NCBI RefSeq assembly: GCF_004803815.1
Contig: NZ_CP012544.1
Location: 124,001-188,000 of the forward strand
Reading direction: 5' to 3'
DNA: 64,000 nucleotides
DNA from: Campylobacter showae
GTDB taxonomy: Bacteria > Campylobacterota > Campylobacteria > Campylobacterales > Campylobacteraceae
Below are positions 1 to 10,133 of the stretch, one piece after another. Within the stretch, counting starts at the first letter, position 1; every line of letters starts with the position of its first letter. The notes under the pieces are model-generated. The model worked only from the letters and a program-made list of their open reading frames with translations, searched no databases and was not told the DNA's origin. The translations under genes and the position numbers were made by a program.

Positions 1-925
1 TGATGCTGTCGTTAAAATAGTGCTCAAGATCTAAAAATAGGTTATATTTTTCGTAGATCGCACGACTCCAGTCTGATATAAAGGTCGTTTTGCGGTTTAA
101 ATTTAACTCCTCGCCGTTCTTGCCGACCACGGGTACACCAAACGGATCGTAGACGCCTCTACTTTTTTGGTAGATTATCCCGGCAAGCGCGTTCGTGGAG
201 TCGCCTATATCGGTTTCTATCATCGCAGAGACTGCGCCTCTTTTGTTACCTTTTATATCCCTAAACGACCCATCCTTGCCAAGAGCGCCGATTACTCTGC
301 CTCGGACTGAGCCGTCGGAGTTTAGCCCGCCCGTCACGTCTGCTACGCTACGGTATGTATCCCAGCTGCCTATACCTAGGGATAAATTTGCTCCGAACGT
401 CTTTTGCGGACGCTTTCTGGCCAAATTTATCGTACCGCCGGGCTCGCCGTTACTCTGCGTCAAACCCGCCACGCCGCAAAGTACCTCCACGCGGTCATAA
501 AACGCCATGTCGGTATGCTCTTTGGACTGGCCGTAGAGCCCCTGCGCAGCAAGCGCAGTGGTGGACTGCATGCCGTCTTCTTGGATGTTATCGATGTTAA
601 AGCCTCTAGACATCGGTAGATTCATGCCAAACCTGCTCGTAGTCGTAATGCCCGGCGCATAGCTTAGCGCCTTATCTACGTCGTTTAAATTTAGATCTTT
701 AACGAGCTGATCGGGGATAATGGTGACGGTCTGTGGCGTTTCGCGGATAGTTAAATCAAGCCCCGTCGCAGTGTTCATGTTTTGCGTCGTATATGAGCCC
801 GTACCCTCGGTGGCCGAGATGTCTGTTTTGCCGTAGGCGGTCACCTCGCCGAGGTTTGCATCGACTGCGTAAAGCGAGCAAGCAAGGCACATAGATAAAC
901 CCACAAATTTGCATTGAGCGTTCAA
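1..925 (-). CDS. TonB-dependent siderophore receptor, N-terminal part (gene runs off the window)
   Basis: Reading the reverse strand from a TTG at 923-925 gives an open frame to the window edge (about 308 residues). A ctcctt (AAGGAG) ribosome site lies 6 bases upstream, which supports the TTG start. The product opens with a short signal peptide ending near LYAVDA. A plug domain follows, with the typical 'RETPQTVTIIP' segment, then 'APGITTTSRFG', 'RGFNIDNIQEDG', 'DRVEVLCGVAGL' and 'GEPGGTINLARKRP'. This order is characteristic of outer-membrane ferric-siderophore receptors of the FhuE/FpvA type, which import iron chelates using TonB-ExbBD energy. A Fur-like box lies just upstream. The substrate cannot be told from the N-terminus; the beta-barrel is outside the window. 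Confidence 0.88.
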   Translation of the reverse strand, partial: MNAQCKFVGLSMCLACSLYAVDANLGEVTAYGKTDISATEGTGSYTTQNMNTATGLDLTIRETPQTVTIIPDQLVKDLNLNDVDKALSYAPGITTTSRFGMNLPMSRGFNIDNIQEDGMQSTTALAAQGLYGQSKEHTDMAFYDRVEVLCGVAGLTQSNGEPGGTINLARKRPQKTFGANLSLGIGSWDTYRSVADVTGGLNSDGSVRGRVIGALGKDGSFRDIKGNKRGAVSAMIETDIGDSTNALAGIIYQKSRGVYDPFGVPVVGKNGEELNLNRKTTFISDWSRAIYEKYNLFLDLEHYFNDSI

Positions 926-942
926 AATTTTCTCCTTAATAT

Positions 943-957
943 TGATAATGATTAGGC
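943..957 (-). promoter_or_regulatory. Fur-box-like operator in front of the TonB receptor
   Basis: TGATAATGATTAGGC matches 11 of 15 positions of the 7-1-7 Fur consensus TGATAATNATTATCA. It sits between the receptor start codon and an AT-rich stretch that contains a possible -10 (ATATAAT-like on the reverse strand, near 960-970). Iron-dependent repression of a siderophore receptor is what the family would predict. The match is by eye. Confidence 0.55.
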
Positions 958-1131
958 AAATTATATATCAAAATATTTAAGAAAAAATAAAGAGCAAACA
1001 AGTGCTAAATAAGAGAAAACAGGGGTTAAATTTGAGCGGATAAATTTAGTATTTTGGGTTAAGCGATATAAATTTGAATCAAATTTAAAATTCAGCGAGC
1101 GCCCTATTAATCCGCTCGCTATTTAAAAGAA

Positions 1132-1551
1132 TTAAGCGCCTATGATAATGTGGCTAGCTTTGATTATAGCAGTTACTTCATCACCTGTTTTTAGAGCTAG
1201 GTTTTTAGCAGACTCGTTAGTGATGATAGCGCTTAGCTTATCGCCGCCAGCTATCTCGATATCTACTTCAGCGTTTACCGCACCCTCCACTACTTTTACT
1301 ACCTTACCTTTTAGTTGGTTAGTAGCGCTTAGTTTTAGACCGTTCTCGCCTTTAGCTACTATGATAGAAGAAGCTTTAAATAGATAAACTACCTTTTTGC
1401 CTGCTGCTAGATCTAGAGCCTTTTGGCTATCTACGGTTACGGTTGCTTTTACTGTCTCTCCGCCTTGCAATTTTGCTACCACTAGAGAGTTTACCGCCCC
1501 CTCTCTTACCTCTGTGATTTGTGCTGACAGTTGATTTCTTGCGCTAAACAT
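1132..1551 (-). CDS. Molybdate-binding protein with two Mop (TOBE) domains
   Basis: The 139-residue product is two tandem Mop domains of about 68 residues each. Residues 5-68 start 'SARNQLSAQITEVREGAVNS' and residues 73-138 start 'SATNQLKGKVVKVVEGAVNA'. The repeated SARNQL/SATNQL and EGAVN motifs are the signature of molbindins, small cytoplasmic oligomers that store or buffer molybdate or tungstate oxyanions. Campylobacter needs both metals for formate dehydrogenase and for nitrate and other reductases. There is no signal peptide. The gene lies about 200 bases upstream of the TonB receptor on the same strand, but the Fur-like site between them suggests separate transcription. Whether it prefers molybdate or tungstate cannot be told. 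Confidence 0.88.
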   Translation of the reverse strand: MFSARNQLSAQITEVREGAVNSLVVAKLQGGETVKATVTVDSQKALDLAAGKKVVYLFKASSIIVAKGENGLKLSATNQLKGKVVKVVEGAVNAEVDIEIAGGDKLSAIITNESAKNLALKTGDEVTAIIKASHIIIGA

Positions 1552-1816
1552 TGTGTTTTCCTTTGTGATTAAATTTGATTTCGTATTAAAATCTGAGCGA
1601 ATATTAACAACTTAAACTTTTATAAAACTTAAAAAACGAATATGCAAAATTCTAACTTTGTCACTAAAATATTCTACATTAACGATTATCGGAATTTTAG
1701 GTATTTTGATAAATGAAGTAGAAAAATTTAATTTCGTAAATTGAAATTCGGGGCAAATGGGTTTTGGTGATGATAGAATTAAAATTTAGGCTAAAATAAC
1801 AAAAAAGGAGGCAAAA

Positions 1817-2923
1817 ATGCAAACTCAAAAAGATAAAGTCGCCGTCGACATCAGTCAAATTCCGCAAGAGATTTTAAAAAGCTACGATAGGTGGCGTTTT
1901 TTCAAGTATCTTTTTGCGGGTATTTTTATGAGTTTTATCGTTTTTCTTTTATCGCTTTGGAATGTAGACCACACGCATCCGTATTCGCTTTTTGCATTCG
2001 GGATGGCGCTTTTTGTATCGGCTTTGATCTCACTTGTTTGCTTGAGTGCGCTTAGGCATAAGCGATACAGCGTGTTTTTGTTTAGCGACGAGGGCAAAGC
2101 TTTTAGCCTGATAAGCGCTGAAACTATCGCACTTTTTCTCATCACGGTTAGCGTAATAGCGCTGTATTTTCAGATAAAATCAGGTGCTGGTCCTGATGGC
2201 TCGCTTATGATTTTTACCATCATAATGACGCCCGTTGCAATAATAGCCCACAATGCCAACGACGAATTTGCCGCCGATGAAACCGTATATCTGCCGCAAA
2301 GAGTACTAAAATCGCAAGAGAAAATCAGCGAAGTAGTCGCAGACGAGACGACTAATGGGCAAAATTTAAGCCAAGTGCAAGCCAATCAAAGCGACGCAAC
2401 CGAATTTGAGCCGAAATTTGAGGGCGCGAGCCATGAAACCGAGCCAAGCCAAAGCGACGAGGAGGCCGAAGCGCTAGAATACGGCAAAGCTCTAGCTCAA
2501 ATCCCCGAAAATTTAAAGCGCAGATATCAGATTCATCTTTTAGTTAGATTTGCCTTCGTGAGCTTTGCGGCGATGGCTTTTTTGATTATATCTTCAAACC
2601 CCGACAAGGGATTATCTGGAGCGTTCATATTTAGCGCCATTTGCGTAGGCGCATTTTTTGTTTCAGGACGCAGATATAGCAAACTTTTCGTCGAAAATCC
2701 CGAAAAAAGCAATACGATTTTCGCGATAGAAAATTTTGCGATCATGACGCTGGTTTTGTATTATCCAGTGGGTTCGTTGTTTTTGGAAGGCAAGGCTGTT
2801 CATAGTAGTGATGCAGCAGCGACTTTTGTTTATTTGTATTTGCCGCTGATACCGATACTGTTGATAACGATCGTTGTTTGTTTGGCTCGTAACTTAAGCT
2901 TTTATAAGGAAATAAAAGAGTGA
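1817..2923 (+). CDS. Membrane protein with an internally duplicated domain, function unknown
   Basis: A 368-residue protein with a strong AAGGAG site (1806-1811) before the ATG. It has two halves with the same plan. Residues about 13-148 begin 'ISQIPQEILKSYDRWRFFKY' and contain about four hydrophobic helices. Residues about 228-365 begin 'ALAQIPENLKRRYQIHLLVR' and again have about four helices. An acidic, Ser/Gln/Glu-rich linker (about 150-225) separates them. The parallel openings 'QIPqEiLKsY' and 'QIPeNLKrrY' followed by matching membrane helices point to a tandem duplication inside the gene. No catalytic motif is recognisable. It stands alone between divergent or separate genes. No family name can be given with confidence. 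Confidence 0.75.
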   Translation: MQTQKDKVAVDISQIPQEILKSYDRWRFFKYLFAGIFMSFIVFLLSLWNVDHTHPYSLFAFGMALFVSALISLVCLSALRHKRYSVFLFSDEGKAFSLISAETIALFLITVSVIALYFQIKSGAGPDGSLMIFTIIMTPVAIIAHNANDEFAADETVYLPQRVLKSQEKISEVVADETTNGQNLSQVQANQSDATEFEPKFEGASHETEPSQSDEEAEALEYGKALAQIPENLKRRYQIHLLVRFAFVSFAAMAFLIISSNPDKGLSGAFIFSAICVGAFFVSGRRYSKLFVENPEKSNTIFAIENFAIMTLVLYYPVGSLFLEGKAVHSSDAAATFVYLYLPLIPILLITIVVCLARNLSFYKEIKE

Positions 2924-3055
2924 AATTTAAAAACGGCGAGGTTAAACTCGATGTTTAAATTTGTAAATAATGTAGAGTAGGGTGGCTAAATTAACCGCCC
3001 CGAATTTAATCAAATTTGAGCCCTAAGCCGCGTCAAATTTGCCATGTAAAGCAGA

Positions 3056-4048
3056 TCAGATAGGTAGGACGCGGATATTTGGGCTGAGGTTTTCTTGCAA
3101 TACGTTTTCGATCGCGTATAGTGTGCCAGTCGCACCGCTCGCGCAGCCGCTACAAGCACCCATATATCTTATATAGACGTCAAATTTACCCTCGGCGTCT
3201 TTTTGCAAATCGAGGATTTCCATATTACCGCCGTCCATCATCAGCATCGGGCGAACATCTCTATCTATGACGCTCTCGATGGCCTTTAGCTGGCCCACGA
3301 CGGTCATATTTTCAAAGCTCACGTCGTCAAATTTGCCTGAAACCTGCGCGTCGATGATGGCTTGCTTTTTCTCCTGTTCCATCTCGGCTCTGGTGTCTGC
3401 GAGGATGTCCACGAGATAATACTCGCGCTTTTCGTGTCCGCCCGGGCGCACGCAGGATTTGCAAAAGGCGCCTGCTTTGGTGTATTGCGTGATCTCCTCG
3501 ACCGTGTGTAGGTCGTTTAGGCGGATGACCTCTTTGATCGTGCCTAGGCTCACGCGCGCGCACTCGCACACGATGATCTCGTCCTCGAAATGCTCAGGAT
3601 CCACGCCCTTATACTGCGCCGCGGCGGCCTTGATAACGTCGTAGGCCATGACCGAACAGTGCATCTTTTGTGGCGGGACGGCTGGGACGTCTGGGGTGTC
3701 GCGCATGGCTTTTTCTACGTCGATGTTGGTGATTTTGACCGCTTCATCCACGGTCTTGCCGATGCAAAGCTCGGCCATCGTATCTGAGCTAGCCACCGCC
3801 GTACCGCAGCCAAAGCTTTTAAATTTAGCGTCCATGATGCGGTCGGTTTTCTCGTCCACGAGCCAGTATAGCCTCACCGCGTCACCGCAGCTCTCTGCGC
3901 CAAAGTCCGCCACGATGAGCTTGCCGCCTCTTGCTTTTGCCTCATCCTGCGTTATCTCGCCCATAAATTTCGGGTTGTTCATGCGGTCTTGGACGTTTTG
4001 GGAGTATTCGTCCCAGATGGAGCCGCCGATTAGATTATTTTTTGCCAT
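3056..4048 (-). CDS. nifU: Fe-S cluster assembly scaffold NifU
   Basis: This 330-residue protein has the full three-part NifU layout. The N-terminal IscU-like scaffold carries cluster cysteines C54, C81 and C131 (contexts GAESCGD, FGCGTAV, MHCSV). A central BFD-like [2Fe-2S] domain has C161/C163 (CECA) and C196/C199 (CKSC). The C-terminal NifU domain has C299-x2-C302 (GACSGCASG). It receives sulfur from NifS, encoded upstream on the same strand, and transfers clusters to apoproteins. Campylobacter uses this NIF-type pair as its general house-keeping Fe-S machinery, so the gene does not imply nitrogen fixation. Unusually, 385 bases with two repeat elements separate it from nifS instead of tight coupling. 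Confidence 0.95.
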   Translation of the reverse strand: MAKNNLIGGSIWDEYSQNVQDRMNNPKFMGEITQDEAKARGGKLIVADFGAESCGDAVRLYWLVDEKTDRIMDAKFKSFGCGTAVASSDTMAELCIGKTVDEAVKITNIDVEKAMRDTPDVPAVPPQKMHCSVMAYDVIKAAAAQYKGVDPEHFEDEIIVCECARVSLGTIKEVIRLNDLHTVEEITQYTKAGAFCKSCVRPGGHEKREYYLVDILADTRAEMEQEKKQAIIDAQVSGKFDDVSFENMTVVGQLKAIESVIDRDVRPMLMMDGGNMEILDLQKDAEGKFDVYIRYMGACSGCASGATGTLYAIENVLQENLSPNIRVLPI

Positions 4049-4065
4049 TTTATTTCCTTTTTAGA

Positions 4066-4185
4066 GGCGTTGTCTCGCGAGCGTCTTTGAATGAGCTTGC
4101 AAAAATATCGCTGCGGCAACCTATTTGGTTAGCCTTGCTCATTTTTGCTTCACAACATTCAAATCCATCTCGCGATACTGCCGCC
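4066..4185 (-). repeat. Structured intergenic repeat, copy D (reverse orientation)
   Basis: Read on the reverse strand this 120-base element runs from GGCGGCAGTATCGCGAGATG to AAAGACGCTCGCGAGACAA followed by CGCC. It is nearly identical at both ends to copy A (57195-57314) and the same length. Its centre holds GCAAAAAT (4141-4148) pairing with ATTTTTGC (4099-4106). Inside that is an AACC/GGTT stem with a five-base loop (4118-4130). It lies directly upstream of nifU, in opposite orientation to copy C next door. Confidence 0.75.
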
Positions 4186-4273
4186 CGCTTCCTTTTAAAT
4201 TTAACTCAAATTTGGGCTTATAAAGCTCAAATTTCAATTAAATTTAATCTTAAATTTGAACACAAAACATTCA

Positions 4274-4433
4274 GGCGAAGTATTTTATAGAAACATTTTG
4301 CTTCGCAAAAACGCTACGCTTGTTTTGAGATGATTTTTGGGGTTGTACAGGTAAAATTTAGCGTAGGCTGGACAAGTAGTCCGCCGAGCTAAATTTTAGC
4401 AAGCTCCGCAAAAAGCGCTCAAAAGACAAGCCG
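4274..4433 (+). repeat. Structured intergenic repeat, copy C
   Basis: It begins GGCGAAGTATT and ends GACAAGCCG, immediately against the reverse-strand stop codon of nifS (4434). It holds a perfect 11-bp stem TAAAATTTAGC (4352-4362) / GCTAAATTTTA (4388-4398). An inner GGAC-AAGTA-GTCC hairpin sits inside it (4370-4382). The same arrangement with different paired bases is found in copies A and D. This copy is about 40 bases longer than the others because of extra sequence before the hairpin (about 4284-4350). Confidence 0.72.
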
Positions 4434-5982
<1,549 letters not shown>

Positions 5983-7139
5983 ATAAAAACTCTTAAAAGA
6001 ATTTTAAAAATTATTGCTTGGGTTATAGGCGGCGCTTGCGTGGTTTTTGTGCTACTTGTATATTTAATCCTAACCTCGCTTTTTTCGGTCGATACGCCCG
6101 AGGGTTGCGATCCTGGTATGCCCACTAGCGCGTGCGACTATATCGATGAAAAATTTGAAAAAGAACTGCAAAATTTGCCTCCGGTTGCCACTCTGCCTCC
6201 CCTAGAAAAAAGACCCGTATTTTGGCTTGGAAAAGGCAGATTTGCAAAAGGCATAAAATTTGACCATTTATATGTTAAAAACGAAACCGGAGTCTGGCTT
6301 AGATATAAAGACGAGAGGAAAGAAGACCTTTTTTTGCAAAAAGATATGCCGGGCGCTACTATGGATACGACGAGATCGACCGCTCGCCAGATGAGATGTG
6401 GGTAAGAAGAGAACTTAAATATTATGAATACGGCATCTACGATATTTCTCTTTTTGAAAACGAAGCCAAGATATTTTCTCAAACGGCGTATAAGGTCGTG
6501 AGAAAATTTATCGGTTTCTTTAATCTACACTCTATGAGAGGCACCTCTTTTGCAGCTCCGCAAGGCACCGAGGAAAATTTAAATGCCATAAGAGGGCTTC
6601 AAATCTCGCTTGAAAGCTTTCCTAAAAATCCTAATGAGCCTTGGCTTGTTCGTCCTGATAAGCTTGAGGCAAGAGGCTATAGCGGAGATAAAATAGCAAA
6701 AAAGCTCGCTCGCAATACCTTTGAGATTAAGGGGGAAGAACGGCAACAAACCGTGCGCGTAAATAGCCTCGCTAAAGATACAAAAGTCGTTTGCGGGGAT
6801 GAAATTTGCCTCGCGCTTGCCTTTGATGAGAGTAAAGTCAATGGCTACGATAACGGTGCTGCGTCCACGACGATTTACACACTAAATTTAAAACAAAAAT
6901 TTAGAGATTTTTATATGCTTCCTAGTAAAAATTTCAAATACGCCAAAATAAGCGACAAATTTACCCTAGACGACGTAAAATCCTTTGAAATAATATTGTC
7001 GAAATTTAGAGATTTGGGTGGGCTTGACAAAGGAAGCGAGTACATAGACTACGAGGTTATCTTACGAAATAGCGAGGGTGAGCAGGTCAATGAAATTTGC
7101 AGAAACCAAACCGAGAAAGTCGGCAACCGAACGCAGTAA
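5983..7139 (+). pseudogene. Frameshifted membrane-anchored protein of unknown function
   Basis: Two consecutive frames read as one protein. The first (to 6405) begins in frame with an ATA at 5983 (ATA AAA ACT CTT...). It encodes a signal anchor (IIAWVIGGACVVFVLLVYLIL) and a soluble part. The next in-frame conventional start, GTG at 6040, would cut the anchor in half. The second frame (sense from about 6357, 'YYGYDEIDRSPDEMW', to 7139) continues the same protein. A net loss of one base near 6350-6360 explains the switch. There is also no ATG/GTG/TTG at the proper N-terminus, so the gene has two independent faults. No family is recognised; the reconstructed protein would be about 385 residues with one N-terminal helix facing outward. 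Confidence 0.65.
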
Positions 7140-7292
7140 ATCAAGGCTCGCGCCGCTAACTTGAGACAAAGGCGGTGAAATCTCGGCGCTTAAAACCCGC
7201 GTCTTTAAGATGTAAATTTGGCGGCGATACGGGATAAATGCGTATATTTGCTCGGTAAATTTAATGCAAGGCGAACAAAGCGGCCGCCGAAT

Positions 7293-7973
7293 TTAAAGCC
7301 GTTGAAGGTTTCTGGCGTCGTAAAATTTGATCGTCCAGGGCGCATCCTCGATATAGGCGCCCAGTTTCGCCGCAAAATACTCCCGAACCGCGGCGTAGTC
7401 TGATTTTGAGATGAAATAAATATTTATAACGCTCGTTTGGCTAAACAGGGCAAGGTTGCAAAAGTAGCTTAAATTTACGTCCTTATCAAAGGCTCTGAGC
7501 ACGCATTTAGCGATAAAAATCAGCGCATAAAAAATAAATGCGGCCAATACGAACATAAACGGGATCACTACCGCGGAAAGCGGTTTCTTTGGTGTCGCTC
7601 CTAAAATTTGATAGGGCGATTTTCGCATTTGGGCGATATCTGCTAAATTTATCGTTACTCCCTTTTTGGTTTGGTAAATTTTATCCTCGTAAAGGTAAAC
7701 GGGGGAGGGATTTTTGAGCTTTTTGATTAGGTCGGCGGCGGCTAAAGCGTTTGCAAGAATCACGGATGCAAACATCCAAATAAACCCGTGGGTTCGCATT
7801 GCTTCCGCTGCGAAAACTTCCCAAAATGAGTCGCTTTGCCAGCCTACCATACCGCTAAAAAATATCAAAAACGTCATAAAAAGGTTAAAGCCGAGCAAGA
7901 ATACGCAACTAAGCGCGATAACGTAAAAATCATCCTGTAAAATCAGCGGATTTTCGTCGTAATTTCTGCTCAA
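7293..7973 (-). CDS. Hypothetical inner-membrane protein
   Basis: A 226-residue protein with four predicted membrane helices in two pairs (about 15-40, 60-82, 130-155 and a weaker one near 165-180). They flank a short hydrophilic segment 'YLYEDKIYQTKKGVTINLAD' around 95-115. That segment resembles the strand pattern of bacterial PH-like membrane proteins, but the match is weak. The start is the ATG at 7973 after a purine-rich stretch. It is convergent with the broken gene and stands alone. No function is proposed. Confidence 0.6.
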   Translation of the reverse strand: MSRNYDENPLILQDDFYVIALSCVFLLGFNLFMTFLIFFSGMVGWQSDSFWEVFAAEAMRTHGFIWMFASVILANALAAADLIKKLKNPSPVYLYEDKIYQTKKGVTINLADIAQMRKSPYQILGATPKKPLSAVVIPFMFVLAAFIFYALIFIAKCVLRAFDKDVNLSYFCNLALFSQTSVINIYFISKSDYAAVREYFAAKLGAYIEDAPWTIKFYDARNLQRL

Positions 7974-8087
7974 ATTTGATCCTTTGTGTGCCGCTCGATA
8001 AAAATATTTGGCTTAAATTTAACCCGTCAAATTTAAAAGCAAGAAGGATAAATCGTGCTCAAATTTGCCCGCGAAGCCTAAATTTGA

Positions 8088-9392
8088 CTAGTTTATCCCG
8101 CCTAGCAGCTCTTGCGTCTGCTCGAAGCTAAAGCCCTCTTCGGCGTCTTGTTTTAGGAAGTTATCTATAAATTCTTTTTTCGAGATGGCAAGGTCAAGCT
8201 CTTTGTCGCTGCCCTTTTGATACGCGCCGATGCGTAGCAACACTTCGTTTTCTTTTAGAAGCGAGTAGAGGCGTTTTAGCTTGGCGGCGTTTGCTCTGTG
8301 CTCTTTGGTTGCGATGTCGCTCATCACGCGCGAGGCGGAGTTTAGGATATTTATAGGCGGATAGATGCCAAAGTCCGTCATCTCGCGGCTAAGCACGATG
8401 TGGCCGTCTAGGATCGAGCGGCTCTGGTCGGCTATCGGATCGCTCATATCGTCGCCGTCGACTAGTACGGTAAAAAAGGCCGTTATGCTTCCTTTGCCCT
8501 CCTCTTTGCCCGCGCGCTCCATCAGCTGAGGCAGTAGGGTGAGCACGGATGGCGGATAGCCCTTAGACGTCGGCGGCTCGCCCAGCGCCAGTCCGATCTC
8601 TCGCTGCGCCATGGCAAACCTCGTCACGCTATCCATGATAAAAAGTACGTCTTTGCCTTGATTTTTGAAGTATTCAGCCACGCTCATAGCGCAAAAGGCG
8701 CCGTATTTTCGCATCAGCGGGCTATCGTCGCTGGTGGCTACGATGACGACGGTGCCGCTTAGATCGCCGCGTAAATTTTTCTCTATAAACTCCGGCACCT
8801 CGCGGCCGCGCTCGCCGATGAGGGCGACAACCTTGATCGGAGCTTGCGAGTTTTTCACTATCATGCCCATGAGCGTACTTTTGCCTACGCCCGAACCCGC
8901 GAAAATGCCAAGTTTTTGGCCTTTGCCGCAGGTTAGCAGTCCGTCGATGCTTTTAACTCCGACGCTAAAAATTTCATCTATCAGCCCGCGTTTCATCGCA
9001 TCGATCGGAGCGCGCATTATCGGGGCGTACTCGGTGGCGGCGATCGCTCCTTTGCCGTCTTTTGGATTCATAAAAGGATCGACTACGCGCCCTAAAAGAG
9101 CGTCTCCGACGGGGATTTTCATGCCTTGGTCGCTTTGATAGACGAAGTCGCCGATTTTGTAGCCTTCTACAAAGCCAAAGGGCGAGATAAGCGCGGTATT
9201 TTGCCGCACCTCAGTCACCATCGCTAGTCCGCTTTTGCTCTTGTCTTTGGCGCAAATTTGCACGATGTCGCCGATGCTAGGGCGAAGGCCCGAAATCTCT
9301 ATCGTCGTAGCGGAAATTCGCTCGATCACGCCAAAGACGCTAGAGAGAGATAAATTTGCGCCCAGTTTTGATTTTAAGCTATCTAAACCCAC
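8088..9392 (-). CDS. fliI: Flagellar export ATPase FliI
   Basis: A 434-residue F1-beta-like ATPase that powers the flagellar type III export gate with FliH/FliJ. The Walker A motif 'GSGVGKST' is at 166-173. 'ALIGERGREVPEF' and the Walker B strand 'VLFIMDSVTRFA' follow, as does the family segment 'GLALGEPPTSKGYPPSVL'. The GTG start shares one base with the folE stop (TAGTG), so the two genes are translationally coupled. The fliI-folE neighbourhood next to tig-clpP-def is a conserved Campylobacter arrangement. Confidence 0.95.
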   Translation of the reverse strand: MGLDSLKSKLGANLSLSSVFGVIERISATTIEISGLRPSIGDIVQICAKDKSKSGLAMVTEVRQNTALISPFGFVEGYKIGDFVYQSDQGMKIPVGDALLGRVVDPFMNPKDGKGAIAATEYAPIMRAPIDAMKRGLIDEIFSVGVKSIDGLLTCGKGQKLGIFAGSGVGKSTLMGMIVKNSQAPIKVVALIGERGREVPEFIEKNLRGDLSGTVVIVATSDDSPLMRKYGAFCAMSVAEYFKNQGKDVLFIMDSVTRFAMAQREIGLALGEPPTSKGYPPSVLTLLPQLMERAGKEEGKGSITAFFTVLVDGDDMSDPIADQSRSILDGHIVLSREMTDFGIYPPINILNSASRVMSDIATKEHRANAAKLKRLYSLLKENEVLLRIGAYQKGSDKELDLAISKKEFIDNFLKQDAEEGFSFEQTQELLGGIN

Positions 9393-9994
9393 TAAAATCT
9401 CACTTCTTTGTGCGAATTTATGAGGGAGAAAAATTCGCGTCTAGTCTCGCTGCTCTTTAAAAAGCAGCCCCGCAGCGCCGACGTGGTCGTGGTCGAGTTG
9501 ATCTTGCCTACGCCACGCATCTCCACGCACATGTGGCGCGCCTCGATGACGACGCCAACGCCTTTTGGCTTGATGACCTCTTGCACGGCTTCTGCGATCT
9601 GCTCGGTGAGCTGCTCTTGGATCTGCAGGCGGCGGGCGAAGATATTTACCATACGCGGGATTTTGCTAAGGCCCACGACCTTGTGATTTGGGATATAGGC
9701 TACGTGCACGCGCCCGAAAAATGGCAGCAAATGATGCTCGCAAAGGCTGTAAAATTCGATATCGCGCACGAGCACCATTTCGTTATTTGAGCTATCAAAC
9801 AGCGCGTCGTTTAACACGACTTTGGGGTCTTGCCAGTAGCCGCTCGTTAAAAACTCGTAAGCTTTAAAAACGCGCTCGGGAGTTTTGGCTAGACCTTCTC
9901 TGTGCGGGTCTTCGCCGACTAGATTTAGCATCTGCTCGACGCAGCTTTCAAACTTTTCTTTTTTTAAAATCTCATTTTTTAAATTTTCTTGCAT
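9392..9994 (-). CDS. folE: GTP cyclohydrolase I
   Basis: A 200-residue enzyme that converts GTP to 7,8-dihydroneopterin triphosphate, the first step of folate synthesis. Evidence is the zinc and active-site segment '[18 protein letters not shown]' and the second zinc cysteine in '[14 protein letters not shown]'. The '[17 protein letters not shown]' opening is also characteristic. It is the first gene of a two-gene reverse-strand unit with fliI and is divergent from tig. About 140 bases separate folE from tig and must carry both promoters. Confidence 0.95.
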   Translation of the reverse strand: MQENLKNEILKKEKFESCVEQMLNLVGEDPHREGLAKTPERVFKAYEFLTSGYWQDPKVVLNDALFDSSNNEMVLVRDIEFYSLCEHHLLPFFGRVHVAYIPNHKVVGLSKIPRMVNIFARRLQIQEQLTEQIAEAVQEVIKPKGVGVVIEARHMCVEMRGVGKINSTTTTSALRGCFLKSSETRREFFSLINSHKEVRF

Positions 9995-10133
9995 TTGCGT
10001 TCCTGATTCATTTCGCTATCTAAATTTGATAAATGATTTTACTTAAATTCGCCTTTCGCGCGCTTAAATTTATACTATGAATAAGGAAAATTTTGCTACA
10101 CTCTAGGAAATTTTTATTTTTTAAAGGAATTTA

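Noticed and set aside
4042-4290. Forward reading frame of about 80 codons between nifU and nifS
   Set aside because: It overlaps both structured repeat copies, starts inside nifU's own start region and has no family resemblance; the repeats explain the sequence.
4274-4433. Retron, group II intron or insertion sequence as the identity of the structured repeat
   Set aside because: No reverse transcriptase or transposase lies beside any copy, and clear terminal inverted repeats or target duplications are not seen by eye.
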